From: CAWBXL01 sp963837365 | Lineage (GTDB): Bacteria; Acidobacteriota; Terriglobia; Terriglobales; Acidobacteriaceae | Assembly (NCBI GenBank): GCA_963837365.1 | Contig: CAWIMW010000007.1 | Span: 124,001-188,000, forward strand | Direction of reading: 5' to 3' | DNA: 64,000 nucleotides | Shown here: piece after piece, positions 28,209 to 36,701 of the stretch | Layout: the number at the start of each line of letters is the position of its first letter | How positions within the stretch are numbered: position 1 is the first letter of the stretch | Program-made: the position numbers and the translations under genes | The notes under the pieces: generated by a model | Seen by the model: the letters and a program-made list of their open reading frames with translations, nothing else | Told to the model about the DNA's origin: nothing | Database searches by the model: none

Positions 28209-29117
28209 TCAGATCGGCCCTCGATAGCGGCGCAGCCGGACTGCCCCGAAGAGGAATGCAGCCGCGATTGCCAGGCCGATCCACAGGCCCGGGCTTATCA
28301 GGAAGTGAAGCGGAGAAATCATGGAGAGTGGCGCCATGGACTTACTGCCAGACATGTAGGCGTCACCCTCATTTCCGCCGCCTACGATATAACCAAGCAT
28401 GTGGGCGAAGTGCCAGGAGTTGAATGCGATCTTCTCTCCAATGCTGATCACCAGGAACGGCAGGAAAGCCCACAGGAACGGAGTACGCCGTGCCCAGGCT
28501 GAGACCAGCAGCATCCACGCGTAGATGGGAGCCATCGAAAGCCCATGCATTGCAACAAGGTGGTAGAGCAGCATGGCAGTCATTTCCAGGAAATGGCGCC
28601 AGAGCATTCCTACGCTCATGCCGCTTCCGAGTAGCGCAAACGTACTCAGCAAGGCCATGATCAGTTGCATCGCGAAGCTGACGGCGAAAGTGACAAGCGG
28701 AATGAGGACGATGGCGACGGTTGCTTTGGCAAGCACGGCCGTGAGATCGGATACGGGCAACGACTTCCAGAACAGGATGCTGCGATCGCGGCGTTCCCCA
28801 TGCAATGCGTCGAGGCAATAGAAAACGACAACGATAACCGACGCCAGCATGACCATGCCGGCAGCGAAAGTAGTCGGTTCTTCCAGCACCGCCTGTCGCC
28901 GGGCCAGATCCGGCGTTGCCAGTCCGCGGCCGATGGTGGCGATGAAGAAGCCCACCAATGCCACGCCGGCCACCGCCAGCGGCGCGAGATAGATCGAGCG
29001 GTACTCCCACAGTTCGCGACGCACCGACCAGTAGAACGGCCGCGTCACTGACAGAGTCACCGGAGCCGCTCTTTGCGATTCGAAAGACTCAGGGACTGCG
29101 CTCGATTGAGTGTTCAT
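28209..29117 (-). CDS. ABC transporter permease
   Basis: A 302-residue protein with six membrane helices, resembling ABC-2-type permeases such as YtrC/YtrD relatives. An extracytoplasmic or cytoplasmic stretch LARRQAVLEEPTTFAAGM follows helix 1, and GERRDRSILFWKSLPVSDL is the coupling region shared by such permeases. The start at 29117 (MNTQSSAVP) overlaps the stop of the ATPase gene in ATGA and has AAGGAG upstream. It partners the ATPase encoded before it. The exported substrate is unknown; related YtrA-controlled systems respond to cell-envelope stress. Confidence 0.85.
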   Translation of the reverse strand: MNTQSSAVPESFESQRAAPVTLSVTRPFYWSVRRELWEYRSIYLAPLAVAGVALVGFFIATIGRGLATPDLARRQAVLEEPTTFAAGMVMLASVIVVVFYCLDALHGERRDRSILFWKSLPVSDLTAVLAKATVAIVLIPLVTFAVSFAMQLIMALLSTFALLGSGMSVGMLWRHFLEMTAMLLYHLVAMHGLSMAPIYAWMLLVSAWARRTPFLWAFLPFLVISIGEKIAFNSWHFAHMLGYIVGGGNEGDAYMSGSKSMAPLSMISPLHFLISPGLWIGLAIAAAFLFGAVRLRRYRGPI

Positions 29118-29989
29118 TGGACCACTCCTTGAGCCTGTCCCGCTTGATTGGTCATTACCGCGACGAATAAGTCCGCGATGCTGGGCGTACGCACCTCGCC
29201 AAATGCGGCGAGTTGCTGGCGATCTACGCGCTCGAACAGTAACATGCTCCGCCCGAACACCTGCCGCTCGTGGATGGGCCGAAGTGCTCGCGCTGCCACG
29301 AGCTGATCGGGATTCACCGTCACTTCCTGATAGCGCGACTCGAACTCCTCCATGCTGCAACTGAGCACAATACGGCCGCGATGGATGAACATCAGATCGG
29401 TGAGGACATGCTGTACTTCTTCCACCTGATGGGTGGTCAGCACGATGGTACGGCTGCGGTCGAAGTAATCGTTCAGCAGGGAATCGTAGAACTGCTTGCG
29501 ATACAGGATATCGAGGCCCAGGGTGGGCTCATCGAGCACCAGCAGCCGCGCGTCAATGGCCATAATCAGCGCTAGGTGCAGCTGGGTCACCATCCCTTTC
29601 GACAGTTCCCGCACTTTGCTTTTGGACTTGATGGTCGTCTTGGCGAGAAAACCTTCAGCCTTGGCGCGGTCGAACCGCGGATGTACGCCGGCCATGTATT
29701 CAAGTGCCTGTGAAACCCGCAGCCAGCGGGGCAGTACAGCTACGTCCGCGATGAAGCACACATCGCACATGAGCTGGTCACGCTCGTTCCAGGGATTGCG
29801 TCCCAGCACCTTCAGTTCGCCTTCATAAGGAGTAAGGCCGAGAATTGCATTGAGCGCGGTTGTCTTACCCGCCCCGTTGGGACCAATGAGTCCGAGGATT
29901 CGGCCCTCCTCGACACGCAAATTGATGCCATCCACGGCGACTGTGGCTCCGAACGCTTTCCGAAGACCGCGAGCTTCTATGCACGCCAT
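29114..29989 (-). CDS. ABC transporter ATP-binding protein
   Basis: A 291-residue ATPase. Walker A is GPNGAGKTT, the Q-loop region MCDVCFIADVAVLPRWL, the signature ELSKGMVTQLHLAL (a degenerate LSGGQ, as usual for YtrB-like members) and Walker B LLVLDEPTLGLD. The last 80 residues form a C-terminal extension typical of ABC-2 ATPases. It powers the permease encoded next, with which it overlaps by four bases, and follows the GntR regulator gene by four bases. Confidence 0.93.
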   Translation of the reverse strand: MACIEARGLRKAFGATVAVDGINLRVEEGRILGLIGPNGAGKTTALNAILGLTPYEGELKVLGRNPWNERDQLMCDVCFIADVAVLPRWLRVSQALEYMAGVHPRFDRAKAEGFLAKTTIKSKSKVRELSKGMVTQLHLALIMAIDARLLVLDEPTLGLDILYRKQFYDSLLNDYFDRSRTIVLTTHQVEEVQHVLTDLMFIHRGRIVLSCSMEEFESRYQEVTVNPDQLVAARALRPIHERQVFGRSMLLFERVDRQQLAAFGEVRTPSIADLFVAVMTNQAGQAQGVVQ

Positions 29990-29993
29990 AGCT

Positions 29994-30383
29994 TCAGCGC
30001 TCCTCTTTCTTGGCTTTCGATTTCCGGGGAGTGGCGCCGTCCTCCAGCAGTTCTTCCGCTGTCAGGCCGAGCCGCTGAATGGTTTCGTAAATTCGCGGCC
30101 ACTCTTCGGCCAGAAACTTCTGCCGTTCGCCCTTCAGCAACAGACTGCGGGCACCGTCCTTGACGAACATGCCGAGCCCCCGCCTGCTTTCGACTAGCTC
30201 TGCGTCCACCAATTGTTGATAGCCCTTCAGGACCGTGAGCGGATTCACTCGATACTCGGTCGCGACATTGCGCACCGAAGGCAAAGGATCGCCCTCCTTG
30301 AGCACGCCGTCGAGAATCATCGCAACCACACGGTCGCGCAGCTGGCGGTAAATCGGCTGATTGTCGTTCCATTCACGGTCCAT
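29994..30383 (-). CDS. GntR-family repressor, YtrA subfamily
   Basis: A 129-residue regulator. The winged helix at residues about 8-75 (QPIYRQLRDRVVAMILDG, LPSVRNVATEYRVNPLTVLK) is followed by only a short helical tail with LTAEELLEDG, which is the YtrA hallmark. YtrA-type proteins repress the ABC operon they sit in and bind palindromes near their own promoter. The perfect palindrome at 31023-31050 upstream of the first gene of this unit is the obvious candidate target. Confidence 0.9.
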   Translation of the reverse strand: MDREWNDNQPIYRQLRDRVVAMILDGVLKEGDPLPSVRNVATEYRVNPLTVLKGYQQLVDAELVESRRGLGMFVKDGARSLLLKGERQKFLAEEWPRIYETIQRLGLTAEELLEDGATPRKSKAKKEER

Positions 30384-30424
30384 CCTGTTTTCCAGATTGT
30401 TACCTTACCAGAGATACGTTCCCG

Positions 30425-30958
30425 TCAATTTGTCCGGTGTAGATCGAAGTGCGCGCGGACCGGCTTGTCCTTCACCATAAACGTCCATTCCTCGGTGTGA
30501 TGGTTCGCGTCGATCATAGTGAAGACGGAATGGTGCATGTGGTACAGCGGGCTCCCGCTGATGTCCAGGAACTCGAACTCCAGTCTCTGGCCGTCCGGCG
30601 ACATGGTGCCGACCATACGGGGCCGATTCCCCGCATCGCAGTAATGGGTCAGGAGCAAGCGGTCCCCGTCCAGGTAAAACATGGTGATGGGATCGTCGGG
30701 CCTTCCCGCCAGCCCCGTCATCTCATGCAGGACCGCGTTCCCAGTGGAGGTTACGCGCAGCGTCACATGCATCGTCTGGCCATCAGCCTCTGATCCAGTA
30801 CCCGAGAGCACAGCGTCCCAGGGACCGGCCAGCGTTTTCAGTTTGTCAAAGGCCTTTTGCGCGTCGGATGGCGCGGCTGGCGTCGGGTCCGTTTGGCCGA
30901 AAACCATAGTCGAGAGCAACAACAGAACTAGTGGCAGCATAAAACGAAGCGATTTCAT
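30425..30958 (-). CDS. Secreted DUF1579-like protein
   Basis: A 177-residue protein with a signal peptide (MLPLVLLLLSTMVFG) and a lipocalin-like beta domain: FDKLKTLAGPWDAVLSGTGS, GNAVLHEMTGLAG, YLDGDRLLLTHYCDAGNRPRM and HHTEEWTFMVKDK. This wording fits DUF1579-related exported proteins. It is the first gene after the palindromic promoter region and 41 bp before the GntR gene, so its expression is likely controlled together with the ABC transporter. Confidence 0.75.
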   Translation of the reverse strand: MKSLRFMLPLVLLLLSTMVFGQTDPTPAAPSDAQKAFDKLKTLAGPWDAVLSGTGSEADGQTMHVTLRVTSTGNAVLHEMTGLAGRPDDPITMFYLDGDRLLLTHYCDAGNRPRMVGTMSPDGQRLEFEFLDISGSPLYHMHHSVFTMIDANHHTEEWTFMVKDKPVRAHFDLHRTN

Positions 30959-31022
30959 GGTTCATTCTCCTTAGAATCCGTTTTTCTCTACGTGCGGGCA
31001 GGGTGGCCAGCTGTGATGCGTC

Positions 31023-31064
31023 GTAGTGTTATACATAAGTATAACACTACTTACCGCTTGTCAA
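31023..31064 (-). promoter_or_regulatory. Perfect 28-bp palindromic operator with promoter, GntR/ABC operon
   Basis: GTAGTGTTATAC (31023-31034) and GTATAACACTAC (31039-31050) are exact inverted repeats around ATAA. On the minus strand a TTGACA box (31059-31064) stands upstream, and TATACT (31038-31043) inside the palindrome could be the -10 box, though the 15-base spacing is short. A repressor bound here would block the promoter of the five-gene unit ending at 27456. Confidence 0.75.
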
Positions 31065-31205
31065 GAAGAATTTTGGGCCTACCTTGGGCTTGCGCAGGGG
31101 TATACGCAAGTGGGCGATAAGAGTAATGCCATTAGCAATTGGGAAATTGTGCTCGCGAATGTTCCGCGCAACACCAAGTCGGACATTCCGACCTATGCGA
31201 CAACA
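31062..31205 (+). pseudogene. Remnant of a DUF2911/TPR-type protein C-terminus
   Basis: In frame on the plus strand a short stretch reads FWAYLGLAQGYTQVGDK and then AISNWEIVLANVP. This is the usual ending of secreted DUF2911 proteins with a TPR-like tail. No domain or start lies in front, because the palindromic promoter region begins directly upstream. The fragment appears to be the leftover of a gene whose 5' part was lost. Confidence 0.5.
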
Positions 31206-31239
31206 GCACCTAGAAAGAGCCCAAATCCGCCTTGCATAT

Positions 31240-33711
31240 CTATTCCGCCCTTAACGCTTCCACCGGATCCACGTTCGACGCACGCCGCGACGGCAAATAA
31301 CAAGCCAGGAACGCTGTAGCCAGCAAACCAAGCGATACCGTCCCGTAGGTCAAGGGGTCGCCGGGGTTCACGTTGAACAGAAGGGAGGACATCAATCGCA
31401 TCACGGCGAACGCTGCGCCGAGTCCAATCACCACTCCAATGACGGTCAACACCAACCCCTGGCGCACAAATAACGATGTAACTGTCTGTTGTTGCGCACC
31501 CAAGGCGATCCGAATGCCGATCTCACGCGTCCTCTGTGACACCGAATATGCAATCACGCTGTAAATTCCAATCACGCCCAGCAGTAACGCCATGCCACCG
31601 GCCACCGCGAGCATCACCAGGGTGAACGAGGTCCTTGCCATCGAGCGCGTTTGCAGCATTGCCAGTGTCTGCGGGTCTGCCAGCGGAAGGTTGGCGTTGA
31701 CCGACCACACCGCGCTGCGTATGTCTTTCATCAAGCTTTCCGAACCAGCGCGCGAACTGCGGACCGCGTAGGTGATGCCGCGTTGCGTCCTGATGTCTGC
31801 CCCCTCGAAGTTCTTCAGCAATATCGGCCAATACACGGTGGACGGAGCGTCCTGGTTTGCTCCATCGTCGCGCACGTCACCCACCACTCCCACAATTTCT
31901 CGCCAGTCGTCGGTGTTTCCCGTGCGAATCCGCTTGCCGATTGCATTGGCCGGGCTTTGCCACAATTCTTTCGCCAGATTTTCAGAAACCATGGCCACGG
32001 GCGTCATTTTGTAAATCTCGTCCCAATTGAAGTCCCGCCCGGCAATCATCGGCGTCCGCAAGGTCGAAACAAATTCCGGTGTAACAAACTTGAAGCGCCG
32101 CAGCGGGGGCAGTTGTCCTTCCCGGTAGGTATGGTCCTGGGCGAAGATCGGATCGAACCTGCTATTTCCGTCCATCGGGATTCCGGTGCCAAAGCTCACC
32201 GTCGAAACTCCCGGGATCGCTCCCAGCTTTCTCAGAATCTGCTCTTCTACGCGCACCACTCTGTCGTCTTCCTTGATTTGCGCGTCGGGGATGGCGATGG
32301 AGAAAAGCTGCAACTCGGAGGCGCCACTGAAACCCGGGTCCACCCGGGTCAGGGCACGGAAGGTGCGGATCATGAGCCCCGAGCAAATCAGCAATACCAG
32401 CGCCAGCGCTACTTGCGCCACGACTAGCACGTTGCTGGCGCGATGTTGCTCTTTGCTCTGGCTCAGAGTGCGGCTTCCACCGCGCAGCGCCGTGTCTATT
32501 TTCGCCCCGGTGTATTTGAAAATTGGGATGCATCCCACCAGCACGCTGGAGAGCAAAGCGGCGCCCAGGGTAAAGAGAACGACATTGAAATCAATGCCGA
32601 TTTCGTGCACCCGCGGCAATCCGGCGGGAGCAATCGCCGCCAGCCCTTGCAGAGCTGCAAAAGCCAGGCCCAAACCGAGCGCGCCTCCAGCCAGCCCTAA
32701 CGCCACGCTTTCAAACATTAACTCCGCCGCGATCCTTCCCCGCCCCGCCCCCAGCGCCGAGCGAACCGCCAATTCCTGCCTCCTGCCCTCGACTCGCACC
32801 AGCAGGAGATTGGCCACGTTGGCGCAGGCGATCAGCAACACCAGCCCGAGCGAACCCATCAGCACCCACAAGGTCTTGCCCACATCTCCCACTACATAGG
32901 TTTTGAGCGGCGCCAGATTCGTGGTGAGTTTTGCGTCCTCGAACATTTTCAGGCTGAATCCTTCCGGCGCCGGGAAACTTTGCTCGACTACCGGAATCAA
33001 GCGGGCCAGGTCGCCACGCGCCTGCTCCACCGTTACGCCCGGTTTCAATCTTCCAATGCCCATGTAGCTGAAGTTGCCCAGCTTGGTTTTGGCGCGATCA
33101 AACTGGAAGGGAAGAATCACCGCCGGATCTTCAGCGTCCAGAAAATGAAATCTCTTCGGCATCACGCCGATAATTTCCCGCGGTTTTCCATCGATGGTAA
33201 TGTTCCGGCCCACCACCCCCGGATCTCCTCCGAATTTTCTCTGCCAGTAGCCGTACATCAGGACGGCGGTGTCCGGTGTGCCGGGGGAATCATCCTGCTT
33301 GTTGAAAACGCGGCCAACCGTAGGGGGTACTCCCAGCATAGGCAGCAATCCATCCGTCACATCCAGGGCCGGCACTTGTTCGGGTTCGGAAACCCCGGTG
33401 ATGCTCACAGAGTCGTGGTTGACCAGCGCGAGGTCCTGCAACGTCTTGTTTTGTTCCCGGTAAATGAAATAATTCGACGGCGCGGAGGGCAGTTGTTGGA
33501 CGTTGATACCGGGCGCCGCATGCATTACGCTCACCAACTCTTCGGCATTGGGATAGGCCAGCGGCTTGAGCAAAATGCCTTCAATAACACTGAAGACAAC
33601 GGTGTTGCCGCCGATTCCAGCGGCGAGAGTGATCAGCGTAACCATGGTAAACGCTGGCTTCCGCGTCAGTCTGCGTACAACCTGGCTTAATTGGCTGATC
33701 AGCTCTTGCAT
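31240..33711 (-). CDS. Orphan MacB/FtsX-type permease (ADOP family)
   Basis: An 823-residue protein with two copies of the MacB periplasmic core plus FtsX permease unit: helix 1 at about 20-45 (FTMVTLITLAAGIGGNTVVF), periplasmic core, three helices at about 270-415, a central helix (VLVVAQVALALVLLIC), second core, and three final helices ending with ASNVDPVEALRAE. Such single-chain duplicated permeases without ATPase are greatly expanded in Acidobacteriota. Their partner and substrate are unknown. The start at 33711 (MQELISQLS) has AGGGGG upstream. No ATPase gene is nearby. Operator-like repeats lie about 210-245 bp upstream. Confidence 0.9.
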   Translation of the reverse strand: MQELISQLSQVVRRLTRKPAFTMVTLITLAAGIGGNTVVFSVIEGILLKPLAYPNAEELVSVMHAAPGINVQQLPSAPSNYFIYREQNKTLQDLALVNHDSVSITGVSEPEQVPALDVTDGLLPMLGVPPTVGRVFNKQDDSPGTPDTAVLMYGYWQRKFGGDPGVVGRNITIDGKPREIIGVMPKRFHFLDAEDPAVILPFQFDRAKTKLGNFSYMGIGRLKPGVTVEQARGDLARLIPVVEQSFPAPEGFSLKMFEDAKLTTNLAPLKTYVVGDVGKTLWVLMGSLGLVLLIACANVANLLLVRVEGRRQELAVRSALGAGRGRIAAELMFESVALGLAGGALGLGLAFAALQGLAAIAPAGLPRVHEIGIDFNVVLFTLGAALLSSVLVGCIPIFKYTGAKIDTALRGGSRTLSQSKEQHRASNVLVVAQVALALVLLICSGLMIRTFRALTRVDPGFSGASELQLFSIAIPDAQIKEDDRVVRVEEQILRKLGAIPGVSTVSFGTGIPMDGNSRFDPIFAQDHTYREGQLPPLRRFKFVTPEFVSTLRTPMIAGRDFNWDEIYKMTPVAMVSENLAKELWQSPANAIGKRIRTGNTDDWREIVGVVGDVRDDGANQDAPSTVYWPILLKNFEGADIRTQRGITYAVRSSRAGSESLMKDIRSAVWSVNANLPLADPQTLAMLQTRSMARTSFTLVMLAVAGGMALLLGVIGIYSVIAYSVSQRTREIGIRIALGAQQQTVTSLFVRQGLVLTVIGVVIGLGAAFAVMRLMSSLLFNVNPGDPLTYGTVSLGLLATAFLACYLPSRRASNVDPVEALRAE

Positions 33712-33919
33712 GATGGCCCCCTGAGATTTAGGACAGACGTTGGCTGCAAGGAAAAGATATGGTTCAGGCTGTGGTACGTTTAGAAAGCTTCGCATGGTTC
33801 CTGATACCCCTCGGGATAGTGGCAATTTATCTGCCAACATGTGCGTCCGCCGAATCTCAGGAAATGGTTCTGGGCTCTGAAAGAGTAAGAAGTTTTGGTG
33901 TTCCGGACTTGTTGGTCAC

Positions 33920-33956
33920 TGTCCGCTTTCATGGATTGGCTGTCCATTTCTGGACA
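33920..33956. promoter_or_regulatory. Tandem operator-like sites upstream of the orphan permease
   Basis: A perfect palindrome TGTCCA-TTTC-TGGACA (33941-33956) is preceded by a degenerate copy TGTCCG-CTTT-CATGGA (33920-33935), with a 21-base period. The layout equals that at 26808-26843. The rest of the 33712-33970 gap shows nothing else I can support. Confidence 0.45.
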
Positions 33957-33970
33957 CGCTCGGCGGGGTT

Positions 33971-36127
33971 TTACTTCGGCAATCCGTTCGGAACCATCGG
34001 CAACGAACGCAGCCAAATGCCGGTCGCGTTGAAGATCGCATTTCCGACGGCGGGCGCCAAGGCCATTAGCGGAGTCTCCCCTGCGCCCGCCGATGGAAGG
34101 TCTTTTCGGTCAACCAGCACGACGTCAATGTCCGGCAGATCGCTGAAACGCGGCACCCGATACTCCGCAAAATGCGGATTCAGAATGCGTCCATTTTCAA
34201 ATTGAATCGCCTCGAAAAGCGCTCCGCCGATCCCTTGCACCAGCGCGCCTTCAATCTGGTTCTTCAGCCCGCCGGGGTTGACGATTGCGCCGCATTCAAA
34301 TGCCGTCACCACCCGGCGAATTTTGATCGAGCCGCCGCCTGTTTCTACTTCAGCACACGTGGCGACATACCCACCTTTCTCCATGCCACACGCAATACCG
34401 AAGCCGCGGCCAGCGGAACCTTTCCGTTCCTGCCATGCAAATTTCACGGCGGCCGCCTCAAGCACTGCGCGTAGACGCGCATTGCTCAGGTTCTTAAGCC
34501 GGAACTGCAATGGATCCATTTCCAGCACATGTGCCAGTTCATCCATGTGCATTTCCCGCGCAAAGTGGTTCGCCGTGGCCGCCAGTCCGCGATAGGAACC
34601 TTGCCGCAGGGGTGAATCGGAAGGATGAAACTCGATTCGCCGGTTAGCGATGTCATACGGTGATCCGATGGCTGATGGCCCGGAGTTGTAGTTGTCAAAC
34701 TCCCAGGCAGTAATCGTTCCATCGCTGCGGACCCCGCTCTTCACTTCAATCAAGCCCGCCGGGCGAAAGTATGCCCAGGTAAATTCTTCCTCGCGGCTCC
34801 AGACAACCTTCACCGGCTTGCCTGCGGCTTTCGCCAGCCGTGCGGCCTCGATGGCAACTTCGCCGGTGTGCTTGCCGCCATAAGCGGAGCCGGTGTCAGG
34901 AACCATCACCCGCACTTTGTCGTTGGGTAAGTGGAAAGTCTTGGTGAGCTCCTCGTGAACGCCAAACGGACGCTGGGTGCCGGTCCAGACGGTGAGCTTG
35001 CCGTCCGTCCACTCCGCCAGTGCGGCGCGCGGTTCAAGCGGCGCGTGCGCGATGTATGCCACCGTGTACTTCTGTTGCAGCACATGATCGGCGTTGGCAA
35101 ATGCGCTTGTGGTGGAACCCACCGAGTCGTGCGATCTTCCACCAAAACCCTCCGCCTCTTGCGGATGGCTTTTCAGATATTCGAAAAGATCAGCATCCGA
35201 TGGCTGCATCGGCGCCTTCCATTGGGCCTGCAAAGCGGCAAGCGCACGGGAGGCTGTGCCCTGATCAGCAGCCGCGACTCCCACGAAATCTCCATCGTGA
35301 ACTACCGTAACTCCGGCAATCCTCTCCGCGGCACTCGAATCCAGCGAAGTCAAACTCGCCTGGAACGAACTCGGCCGCAAAATTCTGCCGTAGCGCATCC
35401 CAGGCGAACTCATGTCCGAGGTGTACTGGTGTTGTCCCGTAACAAACGTCCGGCCATCAACCTTGGCGGGAGAAGTTCCGGCAATCGTCCAGCTTTGAGG
35501 CGGCGTGACGGGTGGATGTTCGCTGATGACCTTCACCACCTTTTGGCCCTTGGTCAGCTCTCCATACGAAATCGATTTTTGGGTTTGGGGATGAACGACT
35601 TTCCCATTTGTGGCGACTAGTACCGCAGGATCAACGTGCCAGCTTTCCGCTGCCATCCCGATCAGAACTGACCGTGCGCTGGCAGCAACTTTGCGCAGCT
35701 GCGTCCCCATGACCGGCGTCGTGCGGCTGCCGAATGTGCCGGCATCGTAGGGCGTCAGGTCTGTGTCGCCCATGAGCATTTGCACCGATGAGAGCGGCAC
35801 CCGCAGTTCCTCCGCCACCTGCTGGCTGAGTGAGGTGCGGATGTTCTGTCCCATCTCTACCTTGCCGGTGTAAATCGTGACCCCGCCATCTTCCGCAATG
35901 TGCAACCACGCGTCCAGGGAGCTGGGCATGTCCTCGCCCCAGTTTCGCGAACGCCCGCCGCCCGATTCTTGCGCAAACGTGGGCCTGGCGCTAAGGCAGA
36001 TCAACACTCCTCCACCCAACACCTTGAAGAAGTCGCGGCGCTCCAGTTCGAAGCGGAAGTCCACGCGTTCGATAGTTTCCTGTTGCTGCTGTTCCAACAA
36101 TTCTTCTGAGGAGTGAGGCTCAGCCAT
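33971..36127 (-). CDS. Molybdopterin-binding subunit of an isoquinoline-1-oxidoreductase-type hydroxylase
   Basis: A 718-residue large subunit of the xanthine oxidase family. A Tat signal lies at residues 29-55 (ERRDFFKVLGGGVLICLSA), so the enzyme is exported folded. Cofactor-binding motifs include DTGSAYGGKHTGE and QGSYRGLAATANHF, and the catalytic Glu lies in SAGAGETPL near the end. The group oxidises N-heterocycles or aldehydes; the substrate is unknown. It partners the [2Fe-2S] subunit encoded just upstream, overlapping it by eight bases. Electrons probably pass to a cytochrome, but none is encoded beside it. Confidence 0.92.
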   Translation of the reverse strand: MAEPHSSEELLEQQQQETIERVDFRFELERRDFFKVLGGGVLICLSARPTFAQESGGGRSRNWGEDMPSSLDAWLHIAEDGGVTIYTGKVEMGQNIRTSLSQQVAEELRVPLSSVQMLMGDTDLTPYDAGTFGSRTTPVMGTQLRKVAASARSVLIGMAAESWHVDPAVLVATNGKVVHPQTQKSISYGELTKGQKVVKVISEHPPVTPPQSWTIAGTSPAKVDGRTFVTGQHQYTSDMSSPGMRYGRILRPSSFQASLTSLDSSAAERIAGVTVVHDGDFVGVAAADQGTASRALAALQAQWKAPMQPSDADLFEYLKSHPQEAEGFGGRSHDSVGSTTSAFANADHVLQQKYTVAYIAHAPLEPRAALAEWTDGKLTVWTGTQRPFGVHEELTKTFHLPNDKVRVMVPDTGSAYGGKHTGEVAIEAARLAKAAGKPVKVVWSREEEFTWAYFRPAGLIEVKSGVRSDGTITAWEFDNYNSGPSAIGSPYDIANRRIEFHPSDSPLRQGSYRGLAATANHFAREMHMDELAHVLEMDPLQFRLKNLSNARLRAVLEAAAVKFAWQERKGSAGRGFGIACGMEKGGYVATCAEVETGGGSIKIRRVVTAFECGAIVNPGGLKNQIEGALVQGIGGALFEAIQFENGRILNPHFAEYRVPRFSDLPDIDVVLVDRKDLPSAGAGETPLMALAPAVGNAIFNATGIWLRSLPMVPNGLPK

Positions 36128-36596
36128 GTTTCACCTCGCGCATCTTCACGCTGGCTTCGTGGACCGCGGACAAGATTCGAGGATAGGTCCCACAACGGCA
36201 GATGTTTCCATTCATGTGCCGGACAATTTCTGCATGGTTGGGATTGGGCGTACGGTCAAGCAACGAGACCGCCTCCAGAATCATCCCCGAGGTGCAATAG
36301 CCGCACTGGAACGCTTCCGCATCGAGGAATGCCTGCTGCACTGGATGCAGGTTGCCGTTCCGCTCCAGCCCTTCGATGGTTGTGATCTTTCTGTTTTCCG
36401 CAGAACTCGCCGGCGTGATGCATGATCGCACCGCCTGCCCATCGAGGAGGACAGTGCAAGCCCCGCATTGCCCTTCGCCGCAGCCGTACTTGGTTCCGGT
36501 GAACCCAAGCCGGTCGCGCAGGACGACAAGAAGGCTTTCAGAAGCGGAAGTTTCGACGGAGTGTTCCGCGCCATTTACATGCAGGGTGAAAGACAT
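36120..36596 (-). CDS. [2Fe-2S] subunit of the molybdenum hydroxylase
   Basis: A 158-residue protein with two cluster-binding domains: the plant-type ferredoxin set in GCGEGQCGACTVLLDG and the helical set in FQCGYCTSGMILEA and GNICRCGTYPRI. It passes electrons from the molybdenum centre of the partner subunit. There is no signal peptide, so it is probably carried out of the cell together with the Tat-bearing large subunit. The two genes overlap and form an operon starting here. Confidence 0.93.
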   Translation of the reverse strand: MSFTLHVNGAEHSVETSASESLLVVLRDRLGFTGTKYGCGEGQCGACTVLLDGQAVRSCITPASSAENRKITTIEGLERNGNLHPVQQAFLDAEAFQCGYCTSGMILEAVSLLDRTPNPNHAEIVRHMNGNICRCGTYPRILSAVHEASVKMREVKHG

Positions 36597-36701
36597 TGGC
36601 TACCTCACTGACAAACATGTCTATTTTGAGCGCGGTTGCTCGAAAGTCAAGTCTGGGAATAGTACAACCAAAACGAGTCGCTCCAGTTATTCACACGACA
36701 A

